The notes under the pieces: model-generated | Databases searched by the model: none | What the model saw: the letters and a program-made list of their open reading frames with translations, nothing else | Told to the model about the DNA's origin: nothing | Made by a program: the position numbers and the translations under genes | Shown: positions 1 to 10,350 of the stretch, one piece after another | Layout of the letters: each line of letters starts with the position of its first letter | Numbering within the stretch: the stretch's first letter is position 1 | Origin: Haemonchus contortus | Lineage: Eukaryota; Nematoda; Chromadorea; Rhabditida; Trichostrongylidae | DNA: 64,000 nt | Assembly (NCBI GenBank): GCA_000469685.2 | Contig: LS997563.1 | Span: 13,679,440-13,743,439 of the forward strand | Direction of reading: 5' to 3'

Positions 1-1033
1 AAATAGGCTGCTGAATCTCATCGTGCCACATCTGAAGTATAGTAAGAAGCCCTGTCAGAAAGCCAATGTCGACGATGGTATCGGCGTTTCAAAAACGGTT
101 ATGAAAGCTTGGAGGATGAAGAACATGGAAGTCAGCCCCAATTCATCGATAACCAAGTGTTGAAGACCGTCATTAAATTGGATCCACACCAAACCACCCG
201 AGAACTAGCAACACATGTTGGCTGCTCAAACTCTACCATCCATGAGCATTTGCTGGCAATTGGCAAGAAGAATAGGTGCGGAAAATGGGTACCGCACAAG
301 CTAAGCGACTCAAACCAGGCAACACAAGTGGCGATGGCCGAAATTCCTCTCCATCGCTCCAAGAGCAGCGGATTTTTCAACTCTATTGTTACATCAGACG
401 GGAAATGAATCTGCTTCGACAACACAACACGAAAAGGACAGTGGATAGACGCCGGTGACACTCCAAAACCCACTACGAAACCGGATACAACGGCAGAAAG
501 GTGATGCTCTGTGTTTGGAGGAACAGCAAAGGTTAAGTGTATTTTGAAGTCCGGAATTCGGGTCAAATGGTTACGTCGGACATTTGCAAAGATAAATTGA
601 ACAGCGTGGATCAAGCACTGCGTCGCCAAGGTGTCGAAACGACGTCGACAAAATTCCTCCTCGACTACGCTCGTCCACATGTTGCGAAAACCACCTTGGA
701 AAAAAATTGAGGAATAGGGGTTGGGAATTCCTGCCTCATTCGCCTTACAGCCTAGACCTGACTCCATCCGATGACCATCTATTCCGGTCAATGCAGCACA
801 CCTTGACCGAGAGAAAATTCAAAAACCGCGAAAAAGTCCAACTCAGGTTGTCCAACTACTTTGAGTTGCAGCCGGCCGAGTTCTTCAGAAGAAGAATCCA
901 TTCTTTGCGAAAACGTAGACAACAAGACATCGATAGTAATGGAAAATATCTCTTGAATTGATCTTGTTTAGTTTCGTTTTGATAATAAAAAATTTTTTGA
1001 ACTCAAACGCGCATTCCTTCCCGAACAACCTAA
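1..1033 (+). pseudogene. Mariner transposon, 3' part, with broken transposase
   Basis: This is a degenerate mariner-family DNA transposon cut off by the left window edge. In frame from about 66 it reads a helix-turn-helix region (RRWYRRFKNGYESLEDEE), followed at 170-300 by the second DNA-binding motif and the linker (DPHQTTRELATHVGCS; GKWVPH). The first catalytic Asp survives in TSDGK, but the Trp codon that normally follows is a TGA stop at 406-408. A frameshift near 495 leads to FEVRNSG and LDYARPHVAK, which carries the second Asp. Another shift leads into 707-961 (HSPYSLDLTPSDDHLFRSM, then the FFRRRIHSL tail), with the third Asp in the DD34D pattern. The 3' terminal inverted repeat is at about 1011-1033 and abuts a TA. 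The relic has several frameshifts and a nonsense codon, so it is not functional. Assignment to mariner is firm; the subfamily is not resolved. Confidence 0.92.
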
Positions 1034-1266
1034 TATATTTCGTCACAGACTGAACACCGAACTTGGTAAACCGTCCCTCGCTGTGTGCAATCTCCGACTT
1101 TTCCAAACGGACAAATGACGCATTTATCCGTAGAACATGCACAGTCGTAAAAACTATTGCGGATTGGATCAAGGACGGAAGTCCTTCCAGATTTCGAACT
1201 CCTAACCGGGCGAGAAAACTCACCACTTGCTACTACATCACCTCCGCCACCACTGCATGTTATCAC
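1034..1266 (-). pseudogene. Penelope-like retroelement fragment, Cys-rich linker and start of GIY-YIG domain
   Basis: The minus strand reads about 78 codons ending in a cysteine cluster (CACSTDKCVICPFG, then GDCTQRGTVYQVRCSVCDEIY). In nematode Penelope-like elements this zinc-binding linker leads straight into the GIY-YIG endonuclease. The frame stops at the Ile-Tyr of that domain because the mariner end lies immediately downstream (on the minus strand) at 1033. A stop lies three codons upstream of 1266, so this is a short relic. The family assignment rests on the Cys spacing and the EIY motif, and on a second fragment at 46690-46820 that carries the next part (YIGETGR). Confidence 0.72.
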
Positions 1267-1439
1267 CCAATATCAGCGTCCGTTTTGGATTCATCTCTGA
1301 ACACTCATAGTGCAAGCTTGATCCCAATCCAAAAAAAGTGCAGCAAAAAAGAACGAGTACAACGCTTGATATGGGGTCGGTTGTATTTGATGTTAGATAT
1401 AATGAGGATTATTCGTCCATTTGCTCTTTCTTAGTTCTC

Positions 1440-1850
1440 GCAAGTCTACTTCACATGGTTATTAAACAGAAGACATGACTTTTTTGAATAGGCACGTGAT
1501 TATAGAATGAAAACGTACGATATTCAACTTTTATTACCTCTATTCATATTAAATGAACAAAAAAACGGCCGTGCTTTCAATCCATCAAGGATTTGCCGCC
1601 TTGCTCTTCCAGTCCACACCTGCGAACGCCCTGAGATGGTTGTACAACTGGTCTGCATTCAAAGGGCTTTCATTTCATCCCTCTGACCTCCCATCGCGTT
1701 TTCTCTCCTGTCATTAACATATTGGGTAGAGCCGTTTGCAGGTTGGTTTTTTGGCCTCAGCGGCTGAAATAATTTGACATTATACGACGATAGCTTCTCG
1801 TAAGTGAGCTGTATCCTGTTGAGAAAACATATTTCATTTTTCGGGTTTGT
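1440..1850. other. No gene recognised
   Basis: AT-rich sequence with no long open frame, tRNA or repeat that I can match elsewhere in the window. Confidence 0.5.
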
Positions 1851-1852
1851 AT

Positions 1853-2100
1853 TGTGGCAAGTGGCGCAGTATCACAAACGCATGGCCATGAGTTCGAATC
1901 ACGGATAGATATCCGCCTAAGCCAATCGAGTTTTCCATCCCAGCAAATTGATACCAGGCTCGTCTGACAGGATCAAAGCCCTGACTTTTAACATCGGCTG
2001 GCCACCCAAGTCATTGTATAGGCCACACAAGCATTCAGTACGCCACCAGATTCTGGATGCGAGTCGAATGCGGGGGTCGACTTCAAAATGGGTTTCGTGG
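1853..2100 (+). repeat. tRNA-derived SINE copy S1, degenerate
   Basis: The head has a tRNA-like box B (GAGTTCGAATCAC) at about 1890, preceded by a box-A-like GGCGCAGTATCAC. The body shares successive blocks with the copies at 31596, 46885, 56697, 58310 and 61459: GCTCGTCTGACAGGATCAAA, TGTATAGGCCACACAAGCAT and GATTCTGGATGCGAGTCGAA. The 3' end is GTCGACTTCAAAATGGG. The copy is full length but diverged. Confidence 0.75.
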
Positions 2101-3400
2101 CTTTTTAGGTGACGGTGCGGAGGAGGTAAAGCTCTGCTTTCCATCGCCTAAAATGAAGATGCAATCCCCTCGCTGTCCTCGTGATTTTGACACGGGATTC
2201 GCTATTTCGCTCGGATGTGCGATCAACAAATTGAAATTTTCAAGCTTCGAATTAGTTGAGTAATTGGCATACGAGCTGGGAGGTAGCCGATGGATTTGCT
2301 ACATTCTGCAAGATGATGAACCACCTTTTGACAACAAACCAACAGAAAACTCAAATCCGCGACAGCTCGCAGAGCAATTGATTGGCACTTAAAAATATTT
2401 TTCTTGTTATTATCTGTGTCGTTGTTGGGAAGAAGAATCCTCCTGCGAAGTGATGTAAGCAGAATTGTAGTTCTGGTTACTTTCCTAACAACCGGTTTCC
2501 TAACAACCCGATACGGAGATTTTGCAAATAACTTTGTGACTCCGGCTTTTCGCAAATCATCAATCTTCATCCTTCTAGGTGAAAGCTACCGAATAGCATT
2601 ATCTCCGATTTTTGAGCAAGAAGACTTATTCCGAGCGCAGTCACTTCGGTCTTTCACTATATCCCACGAGATATCTGCAAAATAGTTCGCAAATGTATTG
2701 AAATGTATCGCCCAAATGAATGCTCCTGATCGTATACATAGCAAGCATCCATATTTCATTCTTTTTTTTTCGGCAACTGCTTTCTCTTCAATAACTAGCC
2801 ATTTAAGTTCCATTTACAACCACGATAACAAAAGGCTCTGTAGTGGTGGGCGATGCACCTGAGCGATCACAGTTCATCCGTCCAATATCTGTCCCGAACC
2901 AATTTTTGTACATCACCTCCCGTAAACAGTAAATTAAATGAACGAAATTTGTTGTGATGTCGTAATTCTAGGTACCGCTCTGAATGGAATTCGCAGAATT
3001 ATTTATAGCCGTAATTACGGCTACTACTGGTTTCCAAAATAGCAGTCCATTCCGTCCAGATACTTAAAAGCGATACTCCCCTCTCAACTCTCTTTGTTGA
3101 CACCACTTCTTTGGACAAATATGTATTACAGTAAGCAACACTCACCCTTTAATTCAAGAGCTCCACCCTCTACTTCTTCGCTTTGCAGGAGTAGCTCCCT
3201 CTCTTCGGGTGGCGGAAGTTCTCCCCGTCATTGCTGGAAAGGAGAGGGTGTCAAGCTCATTCTAATGGAGAAGACACCAACAGAAATGGTGTGGCCCTGT
3301 TCCAACTGTTAGAAGGAAAGGCGGTCGAATCGTGGCCGTAGGATAGACACGAAAGAGGCGTACTAGACAATAATATCCATTTGTGCACTGCAACTTGACG
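2100..3400. other. No gene recognised
   Basis: It contains overlapping open frames on both strands (such as 2404-2685 plus and 2223-2570 minus), none with a recognisable domain. Their mutual overlap argues against any of them being real. No repeat shared with the rest of the window was seen. Confidence 0.45.
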
Positions 3401-3404
3401 GTTA

Positions 3405-3665
3405 TAAGTTGGTCCCTCAACGACTAAAAGCGAAGGGCCGAACGTACAAGAAGCAGTGCCATAATCAACAAAGTGATGTATGCTATAGCTAAAATCGGGG
3501 TGGTGCGGACACATCAAAGATTGGTACTCAAGAAGTAGAACAATGCATTGAAGAGCATATGCGATGGTGCCAAGAGCAAGTTGTGCTTATGACGGCCCTC
3601 GTAAGATCTGGAAACTCAAAGCACAGTGTTCAGTAGAAACCACTATTCTTTTACGATAATAGCGC
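3405..3665 (+). repeat. Left member of a 250-bp inverted repeat pair
   Basis: This segment matches the reverse complement of 5525-5790 with roughly 80 percent identity by eye. Shared blocks include CAACAAAGTGATGTATGCT, ATCAAAGATTGGTACT and AGAACAATGCAT. Read through in shifted frames, both copies can encode EVEQCIEEH and QEQVVLMT, so the repeat may descend from coding sequence. I do not recognise the protein. It lies just upstream of the RTE reverse transcriptase relic, but that need not mean it belongs to it. Confidence 0.65.
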
Positions 3666-3929
3666 TCAGAAAACGATAGATGACCAAGAAATCTCATACG
3701 GGATTGGCCTATCAACCAATGAGACTGAAATCTGCAAATGAACGTCAGGAATTGGCGAACACTGAGAAATCTGAAGCCAAAAATCAACGGTGCTAATGAG
3801 TAAGGAGAACAATCAAGTTCATACCGGCTCCGCGAACGGTTTCCCTTTGCCGTGGTCGTCATGTGTGGGCAGGAGAGAGTTTTTTTTTCGTGTCAACTGT
3901 TCTTCGAATTTTTTCGTAGAAAGTCATCA

Positions 3930-4885
3930 TCAAAGAGAAGTTCGGCAGAGGGGTTCGACAGGGCGATACCATCTCGCCCTAACTCCCCAAAACATGGTGG
4001 GTCATATGAAGTAGGAGGGCATGGGAGTGATGGTCGACGGTCGTCACTTACATCGTCTCCGCTTTGCAGACACATCGTGCCTATAACCCCCGAGCATCGA
4101 GTAGGAGGAACGAATGCTGGTCTAGTTCGACAGTGCTTGCGGATTGATCGGCTTACAATTGAACCTAACGACTACGATGTCCATGAGGAACGGAATGCTT
4201 CCTGATGTTCGTTCCACGCTGAACGGATCAAATATCTCCGAACCTCTAGCTGCGTGTATCTAGGTCGGGAAGTCAACATTGTGGATGACTTAGCTTCGGA
4301 GCAGAGCAGAAGAAAACGCGCTTCGCGTGAAGCATTCAGGAATATCGAGGGAGTAGTGAGGAAACCAATGAACATTCTGCTCCGCGCTCACCTTTTCGAC
4401 ACTGCTGCCCTTCCTGCTTTGACGTACGCCTCGGAGACTTGGACTCTACGAAAGCAGGATGAGCATGCTGTCAGCGTTACTCAACGCGCTTCAAAAAGGA
4501 CGATGCTCGGAATTTCCCTATTCACTCAAGTGCAGAAGAGACTCCGAAGTTCCGAGCTCCGCCAACGAATAAGATCAGGGAAACCGTTGATCACGCCAAG
4601 AAATCGAAGATCAGGTGGGCCGGACACGTTATGCGATATAGAGATGACCGTTGGACCAGGACGGTTACTGACTGGATCCCTCGGGACATCAAACGAACTC
4701 CAGGAAGGCCGCCAACGAGATGGTCAGACTTTTTCACGAAAGCTCTGAACGAAAGGAATGTTGAACGTCGTGTCCGTGAAGCGAGAACGATTCACTGGAC
4801 CACTCTGGCTCGAGACAGGGACGAATGGGGACGTTACTGGCGCCCGCTCAAGGAAGTCGATGATCACTGGGACGACAGGTGATAG
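3930..4885 (+). pseudogene. RTE-type LINE reverse transcriptase, C-terminal half, frameshifted
   Basis: This is a relic of a non-LTR retrotransposon polymerase. Reading across frames gives GVRQGDTISP (3950-3979, RT fingers/palm), then LRFAD (4051-4071), the start of the FADD catalytic motif. There one base is missing, so the second Asp is lost and the frame shifts. Next come ISEPLAACIYLGREVN, RAHLFDTAALPALTYASETW (about 4384-4443) and [15 protein letters not shown] in the thumb region. After a second shift near 4565 the frame reads [18 protein letters not shown], then [11 protein letters not shown] and [18 protein letters not shown], ending at a stop near 4880. This domain order is that of RTE-clade elements common in hookworms and related nematodes. 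The N-terminal endonuclease is not recognisable. Stops and indels show it is dead. Confidence 0.9.
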
Positions 4886-4889
4886 GTGA

Positions 4890-5520
4890 CACTTCTAGGT
4901 TAAATAATTTCCTGTACTTCATCACTTTTGATGTAGTTTTAAGCTAAATTACAGTTACTGGATTTCATTAAAGGTTCTCAATAAACTGATCTGTAGTGGA
5001 AACAGCTGCCGTATGATAGTAATTATCGCATGCTTCTCTTCTGCTGTCCTCAAGACAAGACGAATTTATAGCCCCGTTAATAAGGTAAATAGTAATCCGA
5101 AGGCACACTCAAGCACCTCCAAACACCCATAACATATACGGTGCAACAAAATGTACCCCAGGAGAAAGCCACGGACGTGTGGTTGTGCACTAGTGATTTA
5201 ATGTATCACAACTTCACAGAACGCTGAAATCCTTCCAACGACTTAGGGGAAGACTAGAGCGATTACGTGACCATTTTCGAACGATATCTCCTGTGAAAGT
5301 GAAGATAAAGATTTCATCACTTTGGCGTCTGGAAATATACTCAATTTCTCGAGTACAGTTGACTGCTGCCGACAATAGACCTCAGTCGATCATGGCAAAG
5401 AAGAACCGCTCGCAATAATAGGCCCAGCGTGAACTTGGTGTTCGACTTGGTGCGAGTGAGAATTTGGTTGGTTGGCCAAATCTGTGCAGGATTTCTTCGT
5501 CAATTATGGCATTCTAGTTG
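4890..5520. other. Probable LINE 3' flank, then unassigned
   Basis: The first 100 bases after the RTE stop are AT-rich and may be its 3' UTR. The rest shows no open frame or repeat I can match. Confidence 0.4.
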
Positions 5521-5524
5521 TAAA

Positions 5525-5790
5525 TACCCTTATCGTAGAAGAGCAGTGGTTCCTTTAGACTACTGTGATTTGTGCTGATCTCCCAGAGGGTCGTCATAAG
5601 CACTACTTGTTCTTGGCGCGCATGCTCTTCGATGCATTGTTCCACTTCTGAAGTACCAATCTTTGATGTGCGTATCAACTTGGTTTTGGCTACAGCATAC
5701 ATCACTTTGCTGATTACGGCACTTCTTCCTGAACGTTCGACCCTTCGCTCTCAGTCGTTGAGATTTCAGCTTACTACTTTGTTTTCATGT
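5525..5790 (-). repeat. Right member of the inverted repeat pair
   Basis: Reverse-complement partner of 3405-3665. On the minus strand it holds a 63-codon open frame (5514-5705) reading KIGTSEVEQCIEEHARQEQ, the less damaged version of the frame seen in the other copy. The protein family is not recognised. Confidence 0.65.
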
Positions 5791-5794
5791 GGTT

Positions 5795-6255
5795 GTTCAG
5801 ATGTTGTTAATGCTTTTTGGTGCTATATGACATATTGCGACGCTTTCTTATCAACTTTTAATTTCAAACACATGTGCCCCATTGTGGATAATGAGGTCTC
5901 TACAGGCCAGTTCCAGCTGTTCACATCAGCCAAGTTGGTTTCGGGGCGCCTATAACGCTCTATCTAGACAATTTACCATCCCATACGATCCCTGGCGGCA
6001 ACAGGTCCTCCTAGTGGGGAATCTTCGAACCATTCCTATCATGAACTGTGCCTCTGAGAATATCAAGTGCTGGTAGCAATTACCCTTCCAAGGTTTTTAT
6101 TTTTACAATGACGGCCGCTGCGCACGTAACCAAAAAAATAGACTCAAATTCTGTGCAGCTCGCTATGGTGCTATGCCTGTTGTCTGTCATCGGTGTGCTC
6201 ATCCACCTGTCTGTAATTGTGCCAAAACTGAACGCTTCGGATTCAAAGCAGGAGA
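5795..6255. other. Unassigned, with one solo MITE end
   Basis: At 6036-6053 the motif ATCATGAACTGTGCCT matches the 3' terminus of the TTAA MITE family. I find no matching left end, so this is probably a truncated copy. The open frame at 6048-6260 has a hydrophobic stretch but no other support. Confidence 0.4.
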
Positions 6256-6261
6256 TATAAA

Positions 6262-6350
6262 TTTCCTGTCAAACACACACACACACACACTCACGCACGA
6301 ACACACCCACACACACAAACACAACAAAACAACAAACACACTTAATGCGC
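6262..6350 (+). repeat. CA-rich microsatellite, locus 1
   Basis: A (CA)n tract that degrades into CAAA/ACAAC units, preceded by TTTCCTGTCAAACACAC and followed by AATGCGCTGTATGCAAAG. Similar leading and trailing sequence surrounds the repeats at 13200, 15878 and 56983. Confidence 0.8.
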
Positions 6351-6354
6351 TGTA

Positions 6355-7002
6355 TGCAAAGTACCATTGGTATCCAGAAGCGATCAGGTCTTTATATTCA
6401 CCTACATACCTACATTGTAGAGAACAAAGTTTTGCTATCAACATACTGCCAAGGTAGGCGCCCATTAACACTGACATGGTCTAGGGGATGCATCCCATTA
6501 TCCTTCATCACCCTTTACACCAATTAGACAAGTTGTTTGAAGATGAGATAAAATGGGCCTTTTTTTTGAACAAACTAAAATCTCTTCTTCTTTCTATGCT
6601 GTCTCGACTCTGATCGAATTTCAAGCTACAGATTCTTCTCAGGTCTCCAAAATAGCAGCATCTCCTGCCCTAAAACTTAAGTGAGAGTAGATAGGTAGGG
6701 GGGGGGGGGTAGAATGGGGTAGCAGGAACGTGGGAGAGCATAATCCTAACATGAACACAACACTAATGCTCAGCTAATGCACAACTGTATTATGCAGAAA
6801 TCGAGGTCTCATACCAAACAACATGGCTCACCATCACGAGGCCTTTTGCTAGTACCTCGATGAAAATATGAATATTACCCTTTCTGATTAGGATTCGATC
6901 AACATAGAATTCAACTCGAGTGACATAGGTGTCTTACTAGGAGCTTGTGCGATTTTATGATCTCTGATTTTCTTTTCTGAATCCTGCATTGAGACAGCAG
7001 AT
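6355..7002. other. Unassigned, with a poly-G tract
   Basis: It contains a run of 12 G at 6698-6709. No gene or matched repeat was seen. Confidence 0.5.
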
Positions 7003-7006
7003 TTAA

Positions 7007-7515
7007 AGGCACAGTTACCGATAAAAAGGGTCTCTGAAAACCTCCCCCACAGGATGAATTTGAGGCCCCGCGTATGCCATATCTGGCACTTTTAGGTCGG
7101 AAAACGGCCTAGTTAGGGAATTATAAAGACTCAGAGATTGGCCCGTGTGTACCCTCGGACGGGTTTCAACAGCATTGCAGAGCCTGCACCATTCATAAGG
7201 GAACCCATGTAGGAGGCTCAAGCAACTTGTCATGATCCATAGCGACAGCGAAAAACAGTTCTGTACAGATCTGGCTTGATGTAGTCAGCTCTGTGTGCAA
7301 TTGCAGTAACTGAAATCTCGTCGGAATACCCCTTCCATGTTGTTTCCGTCATGGCAATCTCGTCCAACCTCTATTTCCCATACTTTTGAGAAGCCATATT
7401 TTCCTCGAAATCGGCGAATTCTCTCGCTTTCTTTACTACCGGTGAACTATTTCCAATCTGTACCTCCGCTTTTCGAATAAAAACGGGTACCTCAAAATTA
7501 TCGTAAACTGTGCTT
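7007..7515 (+). mobile_element. TTAA-flanked MITE, copy B (509 bp)
   Basis: The termini are AGGCACAGTTACCGATAA and its imperfect inverse, directly flanked by TTAA at 7003-7006 and 7516-7519. It has no coding capacity. The interior is closely related to copies at 29382-29888, 47994-48488 and (inverted) 23520-24027, with shared blocks such as GGGAACCCATGTAGGA and TGGCAATCTCGTCCAACCTC. The TTAA target and AGG start fit T2/Kolobok-type MITEs; piggyBac-type is the alternative. Confidence 0.88.
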
Positions 7516-7519
7516 TTAA

Positions 7520-8150
7520 GGAGCCCTGAGACTAGCGCTATAGCGTGCCTAGGATACTAGATCAGTTGAAAAGTCATTCGCGTGGCATCGATGGTTCTGG
7601 AGGCCTGAATCCATTGATGTTTAGCGGGGACTACCGTGAGGGATATGTTGTACTTTTGCTGTATAACCGGTTGTAGTTGTAGCAGGTAACGAAACATGAT
7701 GTTCAACCAACAAGTCCCTACAATTACCTGACTATCTTCGTGATAACTCACGCTCTGGTGCGCGTTTATTTTTGTCCAGACGCAATTTTGTGTTTTTCAG
7801 TCTCTCCTGACGCTTTGTCTTGTCCCAGTTTTTTGGTTTCTTTGTCCACGAACTCGCTTTCTCCATCATCTCTTCCACGATAAAAACACTTTGTGGGAAA
7901 ATCTTGCAAAGCTTGGACATGTCAAAGAAACAAGCTTTCTGAGCTCCAGAATGCATTTCATGGAATTTAGACTGTCTTCTGAATTCAGTTGATGTAAATA
8001 TTTACAGAGAGGATCAACTGATATTCCCTTTCGTTGGCTTTGTGTTTGTGGACGCTGGCATCGATATTTTACGTGTACTGAACGATTTTTTTATTTGAGA
8101 AATGAGCCGCCAACTGAATTTTTTTTGAGTTTTTCTCATTAGGCAGTCAG
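7520..8150. other. No gene recognised
   Basis: A 74-codon minus frame at 7732-7956 is Lys-rich but has no recognisable motif. No repeat was matched. Confidence 0.4.
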
Positions 8151-8154
8151 ATGA

Positions 8155-8425
8155 GGGAGTAAAGCCAAGCGGTGCACTACCACACGCGCACTTCAGAGAT
8201 CGAATTTCAGCTCCATAATCTTCAAAGGCAACCAACTTCTCTCTCTTTCTGATTTCGGTTGATTGGTACCAAATTTGTCTGGAAGGGCAAAAGCTCTGAT
8301 TTATATAAAGCTTAGATCCCAGAAGACATTGTATAGAACACACGCATTCGAACGCCACTTATGTTAAACTTAGAGTGGGTCGAACACGTTGGCACTTCAA
8401 AACGGGATTCACTGACGTCAAGAGA
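8155..8425 (+). repeat. tRNA-derived SINE copy, very degenerate
   Basis: From about 8267 the sequence follows the SINE body: TTGGTACCAAATTTGTCTGG, GGGCAAAAGCTCTGA, CATTGTATAGAACACACGCA, ending in CGGGATTCACTGACGTCAA, which corresponds to the SINE 3' end. A box-B-like AGATCGAATTTCA sits near 8195. It is strongly diverged, so it is an old copy. Confidence 0.55.
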
Positions 8426-8429
8426 GCTT

Positions 8430-8735
8430 CAAGCTCCCACCTGTCATCAGAAATGGAACTTAAGAAATGCTGAAGAGGAGAGATAGTCTCCCACTTCTTT
8501 TTTGCTTGAACCTTGGCATGAGTGTTATGAATAGAATATTGTTGTACCGTGCAAGGTCTTTAGGTGAAACAATTTTTTAAGGCAGACTTGAAGTTTCTAT
8601 GCTATCGACTTCTTCAGAGGCTTGAAGCACCTTGAGATGATTTGCACATAATCCAGAAACTGCATTATCTCCTTTAGCGATTGTGACGATGAATTCGAAA
8701 CCCATAAGCATAACTCACTAAGGTTTCACCGCTCA
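8430..8735. other. No gene recognised
   Basis: No open frame or matched repeat. Confidence 0.5.
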
Positions 8736-8740
8736 AGCGG

Positions 8741-8930
8741 ATGTCAAAATCCGGGGTGCCGGAACTTCTCTCCGAATTCCCAAAAGCGACGCGGCGGCTA
8801 CCATCTCCTTGCACTGGGAATTCGAACCTTACCCTTCAAAATGCGCGACCGGGTGCGGCGAACGTGACGCCGTTTTCGGGAATAAGATACCGAACCCTGA
8901 AATCCCCAGCCACAGGCGATCGTGACTAGC
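8741..8930 (+). repeat. GC-rich dispersed repeat R5, partial copy
   Basis: It shares GGTGCCGGAACTTCTC, CACTGGGAATTCGAACC and CGGGTGCGGCGAACGTGACG with units at 20330-20770, 21110-21520 and around 49300-49740. It lacks the foldback insertion present in the 49-kb copy, so it serves as a related empty site. Confidence 0.6.
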
Positions 8931-8934
8931 GTAT

Positions 8935-9965
8935 GAGACTTCTTGTTGTCTCACTTATACTTGTTGCTACTGAGTCACAGGCCCCAGTAAAGTACATAGT
9001 GCAAAAGATCATTGGTTATGAAGCGAAGTTTCTCTGCGCATAAATCAGGAGCGGGGTCTAATATGCGGCAGGGTAACGTCCACTTGGAGCCATCAAGGAC
9101 GATAGTTCAAGAGCGAGCAGAAGAAGGACATGTAGTTGTTTTTAGGAACTTATTCCCAGCTGACACATGAATTTCATCCCATGCAAACCTTTTTTAATCT
9201 TCTTCCCCTGGTTTTTAAAAGCAGTTCTTGTGATTTAAGGTTTTTTCTTCTCCATTGCATGTTACTCTACACGAAGACACATCCATTTGATTGATGGTCG
9301 AGACATTCTGAAAAGTTTTGATGATCACCCCTCTGAGGATCATAAGACTCGTTTCTGGCACTATTTTTGGCTCCAGTACTTCTCGAATGATCATCCATTC
9401 GATGCCCTATTCTTCTTCATTCCTACTTGCGCTAACGTCTCCCCCTACCGTCTCCCGTTGAAGTTAAGGCCCGTGAAATAGAATTTTATAGAGTGATAAT
9501 AATTTTTATTTTCTTTTGTAGGTAGAAATATCGTAGCCTGTCGAGAAAGGCTCAATCGTGGCATAGCTGCTGGGAAGGAGGAACAAAACCGTTCCACTTC
9601 ACACATCCACCGTCCAAAGCTGGTCCATGAGCGAAATCTGATGCTTCTGATTCTCGATTGAAGTCAAGTTGGTCTTCTTTGTTTCATTCGATACCTCCTA
9701 TAAATACAGTATGAGGGAAGGTTTAGGGAGGGGGGGGGATTGGTATAGACATATAGATGATCAGGATTTGTTAAGAAGAAATCTCGTTTGATCATTTCTA
9801 CAGGCACATGTTAGCTTCAGAAAAAAAAGCTGTTTCTGTTTTTAGCACACGTGCTTTCCGCTAGTAAACAGCTGTTTGCTTCAGGGCGTGATTGTTTTTG
9901 TTGACTACCCACGCGGACTAATTTAACTCGACTCAAAATAAAATTAGTCTCTTAACTGGCCTGAG
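8935..9965. other. Unassigned, with a poly-G tract
   Basis: It contains 9 G at 9730-9738. No gene was recognised. Confidence 0.5.
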
Positions 9966-9970
9966 TGGGG

Positions 9971-10019
9971 CACACTAACCTCCTTGTTTTTCTGCTAGTT
10001 AGGAAAGGAGGTTAGTGTG
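9971..10019. repeat. Perfect 15-bp inverted repeat with 19-nt loop
   Basis: CACACTAACCTCCTT at 9971-9985 pairs exactly with AAGGAGGTTAGTGTG at 10005-10019. Function is unknown; it is not a bacterial-type terminator. Confidence 0.8.
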
Positions 10020-10024
10020 TCACG

Positions 10025-10346
10025 TTGACTTTAAGACGATTGAAGATCATTTTCAGCAAGTTTATTGCCCTTTCTCCTTTCACACCATCTGCATAGTTTA
10101 TAACTTTTTACTCCATCCATTCGCACTCCATTCGGAACAGCTGTCTATGAGATCTGATCAGAAATCCCTGAGATCGGCATTCCCTTCTCGATGTTGTGCG
10201 ACTGACCGGCCGTGTTGAAGTGAAGCGTTTCTGCACAGCTCATAGAATTGCTCTGGCTTCGAGACACGAAAAAATCCGTTGATGAGAGCTTTCAATTAGT
10301 TGGGAACCTTTGCCTTGAAAGTGAGTGGCCTGGCCCATTGAAAGAC
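10025..10346. other. No gene recognised
   Basis: No supported feature; an open frame at 10015-10218 has no recognisable domain. Confidence 0.45.
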
Positions 10347-10350
10347 TTAA

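Noticed and set aside
132..791. 219-codon minus-strand open frame
   Set aside because: It is the antisense of the mariner transposase relic, whose plus-strand frames show clear family motifs.
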